A DNA stretch of 64,000 nucleotides, taken from assembly GCA_035222895.1 (NCBI GenBank), contig JAVYIG010000691.1, positions 391,001-455,000 of the forward strand. Reading direction: 5' to 3'. Position numbers and translations under genes: made by a program. Positions 46,360 through 57,073 of the stretch are shown here, piece by piece (position 1 is the first letter of the stretch; every line of letters begins with the position of its first letter). The notes under the pieces were generated by a model that made no database searches, was not told the DNA's origin, and saw nothing but the letters and a program-made list of their open reading frames with translations. Source of the DNA: Strongylocentrotus droebachiensis. Lineage: Eukaryota > Echinodermata > Echinoidea > Camarodonta > Strongylocentrotidae.

Positions 46360-48362
46360 CTTCCTCGTTCTGATATCGATATGCGATATCACTTGCACTG
46401 TCGATCGACGCAGCGCAGGCAAGAAATTCATATCGGAATAAAAAGATCCAACGCGGGAGAAGAACAACTGTTAAATCACATTATTCTTTTAATAAAACAT
46501 ATGATTTTTAAATATAGTTCAACTAAAAATAGACCCCCAATTCCTCAAGAAATTAAAAAAAGAATTATAGAAAATAGGCAAGAAGAAAAGGAAATAGCGG
46601 AGGAGAGAGGCACTTTAACACTTCACTTCAAAAAATGGGACAACTTCCACAATTAAGGACGGCGAGGCAAATACTTCTTTCTCAGATTCAGACATTTTGT
46701 TATTTTTTTAAAATATATAATTTGGTCTTAAAGAAAAGGAAGAGACAGGATTTCCAACAAATATGTAGATGTGAATGCTCGGGAAGGGAGGGGGGATTTG
46801 TTGAGCTTTGGAATGAAGGGGGGGGGGGGGGGGGGTATGTAAGTTTGTATGTGTGTCTGAGCATGTGAGCGTGTGTGGTGTGTCTGTCTGTCTGTAGGTA
46901 ACTCTTTGATTTGTAATATTCGTTAAGTATAATTAATTTGAATATCTTATGTATTTTTTGAGAGATGTACAATTTTCTTTATATTTTGATATGATATGTA
47001 AATCAATGAAGCTGTATGTTTGTTTGTTATATATTTTGTACTGAATGAATACAATAAAACAATGCTACAAAACAAAAAAAAAATATCATGCATAATTATT
47101 TGAACTTCAGAATTTTTTAATTGGAAACTACAGTGCAGTACTGAGATGTAGAAAGAGTCTCCATCAGTTAAGTAGTCTACAGGGAGAAATGCAGACTCAT
47201 TTTACTCCACTGCAGGAAAGTTTACCCCTATCTCATCAGAATCAGAATACACTGAATGATATGCGCCCTTAATTTAGCAGTTAGCTCAGATAATGTCAAG
47301 TAAATTTATTTAGCGGATCATGGTAGATAGAGAGGGGGCACTTACCGCATGCCTACTGAAACAATTCGGGTGGGGGTTCAATATTTTTAGAAATTTTGAG
47401 AAATCACCATTTAGTACAAAATACAGCCCAAGCCTGAAGGCCATCAATATCGTCAATGCACCCACTTTAAACATGTTTGATGCTCTAGCCAAGCAAGGAG
47501 TCACTCCTGAGCTATATAGGCTCAGTGTGATTCCTCTTGCAAATTGCAAATCAATTAGAGCATTTGATTTGGAATCATTATCATCTCCCATGTTTTTTTC
47601 GATGATCTTTCATATGGAATAAACCAAATCTGTTTTGGAGGGGCACTTTGGAAATTACCAAAACTCAACGCTCCCGTTAAGCTCCGTTTAGCAGGCACGT
47701 AGCCAGAGTTTGATGTGTTTTTTTTTTTTGGGGGGGGGGCGGGCACATATTGTAATCGATCGAGGTAAGGTAAAGTTCAACCTATCTTGGAAGAAGAAAA
47801 AAAATGGTGGGGGGGGGGGGCACAGGGTTGCCACAACAAGACTGAGACACTTTGGACATATCAACCGAATGAATCCAAAAAGATACCCCCACATCCTTCT
47901 CAACGGAAATGTACATGGCAAACGCCCAATGGGAAGACCAGCTATAAGGAGATGGACAGACTGCATCAAGGCGGACTGCAAAAACAGAAAACTTGACTCC
48001 CTGACTAAAGCCACTAGGCTAACCAAAGATAGGAAGGTGTGGCAAGCCATTGTGAAGCAGAAGCCATCATACATCCCAGTGATGGTGTGGAATGCTTAAG
48101 TCAAGAGTAACATTTCTTATTGGTGATATATTTATTAAAATGTTTAAAAAAATAAGTTGACAAGCAAAGAGACCAACAAAATAACACATAGGGTTTACAT
48201 TTGTGGCCGAAAATTTGATATTCGAAAGGATGCAAGAGTACAGTCAGGGGCACAAACTCAAAAGCAAAGATAAGAATTATCCAAAAACACAATGGCATAT
48301 ATGGGGGCACTCAAAATATAAAAACAATTATCTAAAAACTGTTAGCTGAATAGCGTCAGTCA
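46360..48362. other. Region between divergent SIX6OS1-like and PPP1R35-like genes
   Basis: About 2 kb containing a G18 run (46818-46835), an unexplained 100-codon frame (47320-47622) and a LINE remnant. The SIX6OS1-like promoter should lie just above 46360, but I see no decisive core element. Confidence 0.55.
47832..48099 (+). pseudogene. C-terminal remnant of a LINE reverse-transcriptase ORF
   Basis: The frame reads RLRHFGHINRMNPKRYPH, then GKRPMGRPAIRRWTDCIKAD, then TKDRKVWQAIV, ending at a stop at 48099. RLRWFGHVxRM, GRPxxRWxD and DRxxWRxxV are the standard tail of non-LTR retrotransposon ORF2. The rest of the element is absent, so this is a 5'-truncated relic. Confidence 0.8.
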
Positions 48363-48374
48363 TGCGCATGCGCA
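48363..48374 (+). promoter_or_regulatory. NRF1-type palindrome in the presumed PPP1R35 promoter
   Basis: TGCGCATGCGCA is a perfect match to the NRF1 consensus YGCGCAYGCGCR. It is common in CpG-containing, TATA-less promoters of housekeeping genes. It sits just upstream of a probable non-coding exon with a strong donor at 48477. Confidence 0.6.
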
Positions 48375-48384
48375 TTGTGGTCGG

Positions 48385-48476
48385 CGCTGAATACAAAAAC
48401 TTCGGACTCGAGTTTGAAAATAGGACGGAAAAGACAGAGGTGGAGGTGGAATTGTTTGAAGACATTTTTTCTTCAC
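48385..48476 (+). other. Probable 5'-UTR exon of the PPP1R35-like gene
   Basis: A strong donor (cttcac then gtaagtatt) at 48477 pairs with an acceptor (ggtttttag) ending at 49739, placing the coding exon start at 49740. The 5' limit is a guess based on the NRF1 site. A minimal upstream ORF (ATG GGA TAA, 49751-49759) precedes the main ATG. Confidence 0.45.
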
Positions 48477-49345
48477 GTAAGTATTTCAAAAAGGTCCAAC
48501 ATTTTTGTTGATGTACTGCCTAATTTAATAGTGATTCGGCGAGAAAAATGGATGAAATGGTGAATAATTTGAAATTGCCAAAACAAGACGTTGTCCCACA
48601 TACTGAACAATTTGTTTGTAGATGCTCTTACCTTCTTCTTCTTGGCTTGGCTTCCTCCAGTTTGGAGAACTGCAGTTGGTGGTGTTTGTGTGTGATTCAC
48701 CTGTTCACCTCAAATAAAAATAACTTATCCGTATGTGAGAGGTTTGTGTCATTCATAAGCGTTACAAGGTATGTATGATAAGCCTCCTAGATCTAGTAGA
48801 TCTAGTAGTTGCAAAGTTACTTGCGCCATGCTAACTTGATAAGTTAAAGTTGATAAATCACATAAAAATAGCAACAAATCAAGTGAACACCAAAACATGA
48901 TTCATTTGAAACAGTCGGATTTGAAATTGAAGCTCAGACTCGGTCAGAAGTCAGGAAGAACGACAACAACATGGCCCCATTGCCATTGGCCCTGTGAGAT
49001 ATGGACAGAGTCTTTCATTCCGTACTCGCGGTGACAAAGATATTACACAATTACCAAGATGGACTGAGCTGATATGCTAAATCAAAAAGTAATGAGGCCT
49101 AGATTCTAGACTCTACAGATTTGATCTTTGTAATAATGTTTTTCACCGTGACCATCTATGTCACTATGAATATGACTGAGTATGAGTTAAACTTAAAGTT
49201 ATTGTATTAATGGTGTCATTACATCTTTTCTGTAATTTAGACTTTTAGTTGCTGAAAATATTTTTATGATTTTTTTTTTTTAATTGATGTAAGAAATTGT
49301 GGAGGTGTATGACCAAGTGATTAGTATGTACAGTAGACCGAAAGC

Positions 49346-49420
49346 TTCAGTCTCTATATCGTCGGTTGTTCCACTGAGACTACGTCTGGCTCCACTAGAC
49401 CTCCGGATATAGAGACTGAA
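49346..49420. repeat. 15-bp perfect inverted repeat, 45-bp loop
   Basis: TTCAGTCTCTATATC at 49346-49360 and its exact complement at 49406-49420, in the 5'-UTR intron of the PPP1R35-like gene. Likely a small MITE remnant. Confidence 0.7.
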
Positions 49421-49812
49421 CGATCAATTTTTACATGTGAAAAATGCATAGTAACTGAAAATCCAATTCAAACTGCAAAACATATGTCTTCATCTCTTTT
49501 CAAAGATTTTGTTGAATATTTGTTTTATGTACTAGTATGAACCCTTTTCATCGTCAAATATTTTTGTATCTTGCTTTTCCATTTTCATGTACTAAGCAAG
49601 AATGGCCTTCTGTAAGTGTAACAATTCTCTGTCATTTAATGTAACTGACATACATTTAACCGGCATAAGTGCCATTCAGTTCATATAGAGATAAATGTTA
49701 TAACTGATTTTATATTTCTCCCTTTACATTGGTTTTTAGACTGAGGCACTATGGGATAAACTCTGGCAGTTTGCTGTTCACCTGATCAAGTCATCCTAAA
49801 AACAACGTCACA

Positions 49813-50590
49813 ATGGCCTCTGACAGTGAAGACATTGATCCTCATCCGCTTCCTGGTGGTGCTGTTCCTAAACCCATGAAGAGGACGACCTCACCAGACT
49901 TCAACAACTTTCTTGATCCTCTCCTAGCCCTCACGCCAGATAAGCCAAAGAGAACAGCTCAAGTTGTGGCCAGTCAAAGACAAAGGAGAGGAGGAACAGA
50001 AAAACAAAAAGGATCAAACAAGGAGAATCGTGGTTCTGTTACTGAAGAACTAAACAAAGACAGTGAAAGTCATTCTAAAGAGGGGACAAGTCCTGGGTTA
50101 ATATCACATCCAAGTGTCCTGTTTCAGCAGGAGAGAACTAATCGAGACCAAATGTTGCAGACAAATTTGAAGATCATCAAACATGGCGCCCCTGGGAAAG
50201 ATTTGATAAAGGAGGCCAAAAGTAAGGATGAAATCGCTGCAGCCAGAGTAAACAAACTCACGAAACTGAGTTCAACAAGTGCTCCAAAAGATGCAGCTCT
50301 TCAAAGGAAATCAACCGCTGTTCGATCCTGCGTGCAGAATAAACAGAAGCACACTGGTGCTACAAGTAAGAAGCATGTACGCATTGTAGACCCCAAGGTC
50401 CCCTTGTCTACTCCTGAACTCCATTCCACAGCGGCGTTGGGTCATCAGCTCAAGCAGCTGGAAATAGAGACATTCAATGCTGAAGAGGTTCTGGTCAAGA
50501 CGTTGCAAGACTCTGAATCAGCTCGGGTGGCTTTCAGTGAGAGGGTTGCAGAAGCTGCCAATGTCAACAAGAATGAGAAGAAATACTTGG
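49813..50590 (+). CDS. PPP1R35: PPP1R35-like coding exon 1
   Basis: Starts MASDSEDIDPHPLPGG and ends ANVNKNEKKYL plus one nucleotide at donor gtgaat. It has the KEN motif, the HVRI site and the first half of the conserved domain. The open frame reads on into the intron to 50679, but homology resumes only after splicing. Confidence 0.85.
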
Positions 50591-52061
50591 GTGAATATAC
50601 TTGGTTAATATTTTATGCAGTATTATCAAGGAGAACTTGTAAAAAGATGAAGGCTGAACTTGTATGGTTATTACAATAAGCAAACATGCAATGAATTAAC
50701 AAATTCAATTGGTTCTACAACACATGCTCTTAGGATGATTGATCTTGGTGCACATTGCATGACAAATTATTGAACAATAATTTCATATGCATGAAATGGG
50801 TAGCCTTTAAAAGGGAATGAGAAAGTAAGTTGACACAAAGAGTGAGTTCACTTCAGGAGAAAGGTATTATGATTATACACATTATATGTTTAGTCCATCA
50901 GAATCGACATGTGTATATCTGAATTATTGTTGTTGTTTTGTTGTACTCACATATAGGCCCGAATTCACAAAGCAAGGTTTGAGCTCAGACCAAGGTTTGA
51001 GGTCAAACCTCCTTTTGTTTCGCCAAACCTTCTTTTGTTATTTACAAACCTGGTTTGTAAATAACAAAAGGAGGTTTGGCGAAACAAAAGGAGGTTTGAG
51101 CTCAAACCCGGTCTGAGCTCAAACCTTGCTTTGTGAATTCGGGCCATTAAGTTTAACAGAGGTGTGCCGCTCTAATAGGTCACTTTTTCACAAAAAAATC
51201 CCTAAACATTGTCAACATCAGCGTAATTACATTTGTGTACTGTTTTATGACTGCTTCATAGGTCTTGTCAGCGTTGGTGTACCTGTTGAATCTACTCTTC
51301 AAAGGGCTCTCACCCAGCGCCACTCAAGAGTGAAACGACGGACCCAAAGACCATCAAAGGTACGTGTTTACCATGATGCTATCAACTATGTCCCTCCCTT
51401 ACATGACTTTCATCAAGGTGCAGAGAAGATCTATAATCCCCCCCCCCCCCAAAAAAAAAAAAAATAGGCCATTTTTTTTTGTCGGTTTTTGAAAACTCAC
51501 CACTGTCTCAAGGTTTATGTAACAAATTGTTTAACTTTAGTCCAAAAAAATGTGTCATTCATGTGCTATAGGTACTTCAGAGATTAAAAATTAGTAATGA
51601 TGATACACTTTTCTTACAGTTCTCAGAATTCGCTGTGATTTAGGCATCCTATAATTGCCATGTCAAATAAGTACTATATGATGAATGTATTGTACTGTTA
51701 CAGGTCTCGTGTATTTATTTTGTCACATCAGCGATTACGATACAGAGCTTTCACATTTAAGTCTCCAATTTTGTGACAACATCAATGAAATCCTTTTTCA
51801 AAATTCTTAATTTTATATTTGTGGTTTTGTGTCAATCGTTAATTTCTATTTTTTACTCCTTAAAACTTTAATCTTGTTTCACAGGCATCAGAAGTCCCAC
51901 CACCGGATATACTGGAGATGTTCTCCCCCGCAATGATAGTCGAATCTGCCAACATAGATGTAAGTGGACTTATACCTCCAAAGGTCAAAGCAGCCCCGGT
52001 TGACCCTGATATGACCTTTGACCTCTACAGACACATGCAATGCTGGGATCTTGGACATTAA
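49813..52061 (+). CDS. PPP1R35: PPP1R35-like centriole-elongation protein
   Basis: Join of 49813-50590, 51262-51359 and 51885-52061, in phase, giving 350 residues plus stop (human is about 253). The N-terminal half is low-complexity and basic, with a KEN motif at residues 70-72. The C-terminal half aligns with human PPP1R35 from memory: TAALGHQLKQLEIETFNAEE against [36 protein letters not shown] against LVSLQVPEEQVLNAAL, and a final DPDMTFDLYRHMQCWDL against PSEDTFLMHRTLRRWE. PPP1R35 is a centrosomal partner of RTTN and CEP295 needed for centriole elongation, and was first described as a protein phosphatase 1 binder. The RVxF-type site of the human protein (QVRF) is HVRI here, at residues 188-191. 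The start is the first long-frame ATG after a probable 5'-UTR intron. Confidence 0.85.
50956..51145. mobile_element. 190-bp near-perfect palindrome (foldback MITE)
   Basis: Arms of 95 bp run from GGCCCGAATTCACAAAGC to its complement with about five mismatches and no loop. The centre is near 51050/51051 (TTTACAAACC/TGGTTTGTAAA). Lies in the first coding intron of the PPP1R35-like gene. Confidence 0.88.
51262..51359 (+). CDS. PPP1R35: PPP1R35-like coding exon 2
   Basis: 98 nt with acceptor cttcatag and donor gtacgt. It encodes [20 protein letters not shown] and a basic stretch (VKRRTQRPSK), matching the human LVSLQVPEEQVLNAALREK segment. Confidence 0.85.
51885..52061 (+). CDS. PPP1R35: PPP1R35-like coding exon 3 and stop
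   Basis: Acceptor tttcacag. It encodes PPPDILEMFSPAMIVESANI, DVSGLIPPKVKAAPVDPD, and the terminal MTFDLYRHMQCWDLGH. TAA is at 52059-52061. The acidic DxxTFxxxR pattern at the end is diagnostic of the PPP1R35 tail. Confidence 0.87.
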   Translation, partial: ASEVPPPDILEMFSPAMIVESANIDVSGLIPPKVKAAPVDPDMTFDLYRHMQCWDLGH

Positions 52062-52129
52062 GTTGCAGCGTGTTTGTGAATTGAAATGTCTTCCTGCAAC
52101 AAGCTGCAAGTAGCGTTATTTTTTTTGCC

Positions 52130-52135
52130 AATAAA
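52130..52135 (+). promoter_or_regulatory. Poly(A) signal of the PPP1R35-like gene
   Basis: AATAAA 68 nt after the stop codon, in the correct orientation; a short 3' UTR is implied. Confidence 0.75.
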
Positions 52136-52690
52136 CCTGTACATCTTTGCTGTTGACCTGAATCCTGCCTGATATTGCGTAGGGGAAACCAGGCGCTAAA
52201 CGGACGCTAAACGATGATGTTGTCTAAAAGGTACTTTGTGATTGAGGTGCAGTGGTTTGAAGGATCAGCCACATGGTTATGGATTAAAGGGTTATGGGTT
52301 CAATCTCAACTATAGTTGTTTGACAAGGTAACAATCGTAAAGGGAAATCCAACCTTGAGTGCCAACTAGTCTAGAGGAATGCAGAAAAATCAGAAGGGTA
52401 GATTTGTGAAAGTTTGAATGAAATTGGACAATATACTTAAAAAGTTTTGAACTATTGAAAGTTACAATCACTGTCGACCTCATTGGTTGTAGCCATCAAA
52501 ACCTCAAGTGCTTGGAGGCAAGGTACTTTACAAACATCGCTACCACTGCTTCAATGTATTTTCAATTGCGCCATCTTTTGTTGAAGGCATGCATAAAGCG
52601 ATATCCCAATCCTAAACCAAAGTATCATCACACGCACATTATCAGTTGGTGATGCATTGTGGGACATGTCTGTCAACACATCGGGACATT

Positions 52691-52804
52691 AGGGACTTAT
52701 AGATTTGCGTGGACTGATACGTGTGACGTCCATTCAAGGCAGTGCGTTAAAAGGACGTCGATCGTAGCAATCCCCATTGACTTCGTGCGAATCTAAAAGT
52801 CCCT
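52691..52804. mobile_element. 114-bp MITE
   Basis: AGGGACTTATAGATTTGC at the left pairs with GCGAATCTAAAAGTCCCT at the right (16 of 18). Flanked by ATT on both sides. Confidence 0.7.
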
Positions 52805-53594
52805 ATTGTGAGCAGCAGATGACAGTACTCATAAATCAGAATTAGTGTCAGTAGCATACCCTGCCTTTCAATCTGTTTACAAAATGTTGCCTTTTCAACA
52901 GGGTGTCTTTGTAGTAATGTACATTTGCACAAACTTTCAAAATGATGAATTAATCTATGTGTAAATGATCGTTCATGTTTGACAAACAGCCTGCTGACTT
53001 GTAAAACCTTGAGTGCCAATGCAATCAGATGTTATTTTGAAAATGTATCACACCCAGTTTGTGTCCTAACACTTTAATAAGAAAAATGACAATGACGATC
53101 TTGATATTGAACTGAAATGTACACGTACATTTCGCTCTGAATATCTAATTCACTCATCATCTGCTCAGAGCCAGAAAGGTGTTAACGTTGTCTGAAAGTA
53201 TATTAAATTATATAATAAGGCAAGCTTCAGATATATGTATGATAAGTGCATTACAGGTAGTCACCTTTTCAAATGAATTCAAAATGATTTATTAATGTAT
53301 ATACTGTATTTATATTAAAAATTTGATGAAAAGAAACAATTATCAGTGTCTTACAAATATCTGTCTTGCTTTGATGCTTTGTGGTAAACTTAATAAGTGT
53401 ACATGTTTTTTGTTCATTGTTTTATTTGTGTTAATACTGAAGTGAAGGAAAGTGGATGGCCCAGTTTGACCAAACTTATCACAACATTTTGATTACTTTA
53501 GTCTGAAACACTTGGAATTGCAGCACAATTATTTCTTTGTATAGTATAGGTAGTCAACAGACAGATGTATGACAAAGAAAGGGAAAGGGGAGAT

Positions 53595-53705
53595 GAGGGG
53601 AGAGAGAGAGAGACAGGGAGGAAGAGAAAGAGGGAGAGAGGGGGCGGGGGAGAGAAGAGTGAGGGGAGAGGATAAAGATAATGAGAGGAGAGAGAGAGAT
53701 GAGGA
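53595..53705. repeat. (GA)n purine tract
   Basis: Interrupted GA/GGGA repeat. Confidence 0.85.
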
Positions 53706-53717
53706 TGATATTATATA

Positions 53718-53874
53718 CAGTCACACCTGTCTTAGTGACCACATCTCTATAAAGGCCACCGGTCTAGAAGGGAATATGTTTTGAACAACCTATAGATCTA
53801 GAAAGGTCACCTGCATCTCCACAGTGGCCACTGCTGTGCTTCCCTCGGGCGGCCTCAATAGACAAGTTTGACTG
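53718..53874. mobile_element. MITE with CAGTCAAACCTG-type ends, copy 2
   Basis: Starts CAGTCACACCTGTCTTAGTG and ends ATAGACAAGTTTGACTG, with internal GTGACCACAT and GTGGCCACTG. Related to 40389-40560. Confidence 0.65.
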
Positions 53875-54390
53875 TTTTAATGAGGGCTTAGCCCGGCCCC
53901 CCCCCCTCCCCCCCCCCCCCCCACTCCGGGTCGGATTGACCGCATGCGTGTTACCAAAATGTCCGGTAAAGGGGTACTTTTCGTGCGACAAAGTCCGGCC
54001 CGAGAAGTGGAACGAGTGAGATAGCCACATGTGAAAAAAGATAAGAGAGAAAAAGGAGGAAACGAAAAGAGAAAGTATATTGACAAATAACGGGATCTGA
54101 AAAGGTTATCGAAGATTGGGGAATGGAACTACTAAAAATAAAGCATGTGACCATACATAAATGCGATGTTAATGACGCTGGACATGGAGAGAAGCTAGAA
54201 GTCTAATGTTTCAATCCGAATGAACTCATAACCTCTTCGATCCTTAAATAATCATTCTTAATAAAGCCCTTCTCACGCAAATTTCACCAGGGGCGGATCT
54301 GAAGTTTAGTTGGGAGCCGGGGGGGGGGGGGGGCTCAATTACAAATATTGAGTAAAAAGTTCGATATATAGGTTCCAAGAAGAGGTATGT

Positions 54391-54716
54391 CCTCATCAGC
54401 TCGAGATTGCCAAATATCCAGCTATTTCTGATTTGGGAAATAGTTACAAATTGCGTTTTCATCAGCTCGAGATTCGAACTCGAGATATTTTGCTCAGCGT
54501 GCGAGCATAGTGTGAGTCTTCGGGCTGGTAAAGTCGCACCGGACAAATAGTGGGATATTTTGCAAACTAGCCCGAGATATCTTGGGATGATTATCTCCAC
54601 CAAATATCCTGCTAATTGCAACTCCGGGCTGATGAAAGCGCAAATTAGCTGGATAATTTGCGATCGTGATAGTTAAAATAGCTGGTTATTTGGCAATCTC
54701 GAGCTGATGAAAACAG
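54391..54716. mobile_element. ~326-bp inverted-repeat element
   Basis: A 30-bp end (54393-54422, beginning TCATCAGCTCGAGATTGCC) is repeated in inverse at 54681-54710 with one mismatch. A third partial copy of the end occurs inside near 54456. Confidence 0.75.
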
Positions 54717-55299
54717 GCCTTTAAAAGGGTGGGGCAGCATACCACAAGCTAACCCCGCCACTGTACTGCTTTACCATTCTGTTATTCAAATGTAAACTCA
54801 CAAAAGGCACAAATACACATATTTAAACAATTAACAAGTTTATTTTGAGTCTTATATGAAAGATTAAGAAGCAATATTAAAGAGAAATTATATCAAAAAT
54901 ACTCTGGGAAAGTAAACATTTACATTTCAATTAAATTTGAAACAACTGACACACATACGATGAACACCAAGCTCGGTTTTCATAGTTCCGCCGAGCCTTG
55001 TATTGAGATTTTATCTTTAGTACCATTTATCAAAACATGTCTATGTAAATTGTGTGTCTGTTCGCTTTTTTTTTCTATGTGACATGAATATTGTGGCAAC
55101 TTTTATCAACACTGATAATGAATGTTTATATTCAAAAATTCGAAACATAATATATCAATATATTTTCCAATGACATTTTGACAGCGGTGTCATCTAATGT
55201 TGAGAGTTGTATAATACCTTGCAGTTTAATGGCCAAAATAGAGCTTTTGTCGCTTGTCCATGCAGATGATGATATGATATGGGTTGACTTTCTTCTATA

Positions 55300-56179
55300 C
55301 AGTGCGTCCCAGAAAAAACGAAACCGAGAAGTATCGATGTTCTATCATAACTTAATCACAACTATAATTAATGAATGATACATATTTGGAAAGCTTAGAG
55401 TCTCCTCTTTCATGTGATGCTACTCAGAAAATACATACTTTACGCATAAGTGATTAAAAGCAATTTGAAGGAAGGAAACCAAAAAGACGTTTGGCGGGCG
55501 GTATCTGAATTTCGAAGAAAAATTCACATTTCTAAAAAGTTGAGTTTCTGCCCTTTCATATGACACCTCAATCAGGAGGAATGAGCGAGGAATGACAAAG
55601 TTCTGTTTGTTTAAAGTAGTGCTTGCATTTCCATAATTTTATTAAACGAATTCGTTTTCACTGGCTGCCTGCCGTATCAATAAACGAAATTAACAAAAGA
55701 CTTAACTCCGTTTCGTTGACAATCAGCCGTAGACGAGAGTCTTCATGCATGGCTGATTGTCAACGAAACGGAGTTAAGTCTTTTGTCAAATCTGCTTTTT
55801 GCTACGGCAGGCACCCAGTGAAAACGAATTCGTTTGTTAAAATTATGAAAATGTAAGGGCTACTCTAAACAAACAGAACTTTGTTATTCCTGGCTCATTT
55901 TTCTTGATTGAGGTATCATATGAAAGAGCAGAAAATGAACTTTTTAGAAATATGAATTTTTCTTTGAAATTCAGATACCGCCCGCCAAATTACTTTTTGG
56001 TTTCCTTCCTTCAAATTGATTTTAATCACTCATGCGTGAAATATGCATCACGTGAGTAGCATCAACTGAAAGAGGAGACTCTAAGCTTTCCAAATATGTA
56101 TCATTCATTAATTATGGTTGTGATTAAGTTATGATAAAACATCAATACTTCTCGGTTTCGTTTTTTCTGGGACGCACTG
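55300..56179. mobile_element. 880-bp foldback element with TA target duplication
   Basis: Two arms of roughly 430 bp, about 90% identical, run inward from CAGTGCGTCCCAGAAAAAA. Only a short unpaired centre remains (near 55728-55752). TA flanks both ends. The CAGTG terminus and TA duplication fit a Tc1/mariner-type non-autonomous element. Confidence 0.9.
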
Positions 56180-56865
56180 TATATCTTAAAATTAACCAAA
56201 ATAATGAACAAGGACACGCATTGCAAACACTTCAAATCTTTGGTTTGTATAAGAATTATGATTATTCTCCACTTTAGGACAGCTATGAGATCTTGAAACT
56301 AATAAATTAAAAATTATTTATAAAATTCCATTGATTGACGAATACTTAAAATGAAATTCAAAGTAGTTTGTCTCCTCTTTTACCTGGAAATTTAAAATTA
56401 TTGTATTCATTTTGTCCCCCCTCAAGCTACTCTAGAAACTAAGTCCATCCACCATGTGTATACATTCCTGCAACAATAACATTTGTAATTATAACCACGT
56501 AGCTTGAACGACGATTTTTTTTTCCAAGGGGCGTCTAATGTGGCTTTTGTTTCCATTGAGAAGCAATAAGTACATGTATATAAAATTAAGGAAAGCATCA
56601 GTGTCGTAGTGTGAGCCTAGCTATTGAAGGGGGGGGGGGTTGGTGGGACTGGTGTATATAAGTCAGTAAAAGGTACAATGTCATCAATTAGGGGGAGGGG
56701 TGTGGGAGGGGCCTAAGCATTTCCTTTTCACGCCCCTTTCCCATCTCCCTTTCCTTTTGCTCCCCTTTTCTCTTTTGGGGGGCATTTGTGAGGGGAACTG
56801 AATTACCCCCGTGCCTTTCAGCTGCTCTACTGCTCCATATTGTCATCCACCTTTTCAGAATCACG

Positions 56866-57073
56866 TCAAGAAGGTTTCCTGATGAATCTTAAAACCAGGT
56901 AGGCCAGGAGGTAGAAAGAAGCCATGATACCAAGCAGTGTAACATAGTATGCCCAGATGGGTAAGATAACTGATGCTTCTCTGAGCACGATCGACTCGCC
57001 TCGGACGTTGCTTGACGCTGGGTCGTGTGGCGGTAAACACTCTATGAATAACGAGACTGCAGAAGTACTGCAC
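56866..57073 (-). CDS. ABCG last exon: extracellular loop, TM6 and stop
   Basis: 208 nt, acceptor tatccag. It encodes the [20 protein letters not shown] loop, TM6 ([20 protein letters not shown]) and a basic end (RFIRKPS). TGA is at 56868-56866. Confidence 0.87.

Larger units (their letters stand above)
52062..56865. other. Convergent intergenic region rich in MITEs
   Basis: Between the PPP1R35-like gene (+) and the ABCG gene (-). It contains at least four inverted-repeat elements, a GA tract and G/C runs. No coding exon recognised. Confidence 0.7.

Noticed and set aside
47320-47622. 100-codon frame upstream of the LINE tail
   Set aside because: Not recognised as any protein, no splice or promoter evidence; may be chance or unidentified repeat.
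50591-50679. Open-frame extension of PPP1R35 exon 1
   Set aside because: Homology to PPP1R35 stops at the gtgaat donor and resumes in phase at 51262, so this is intron.
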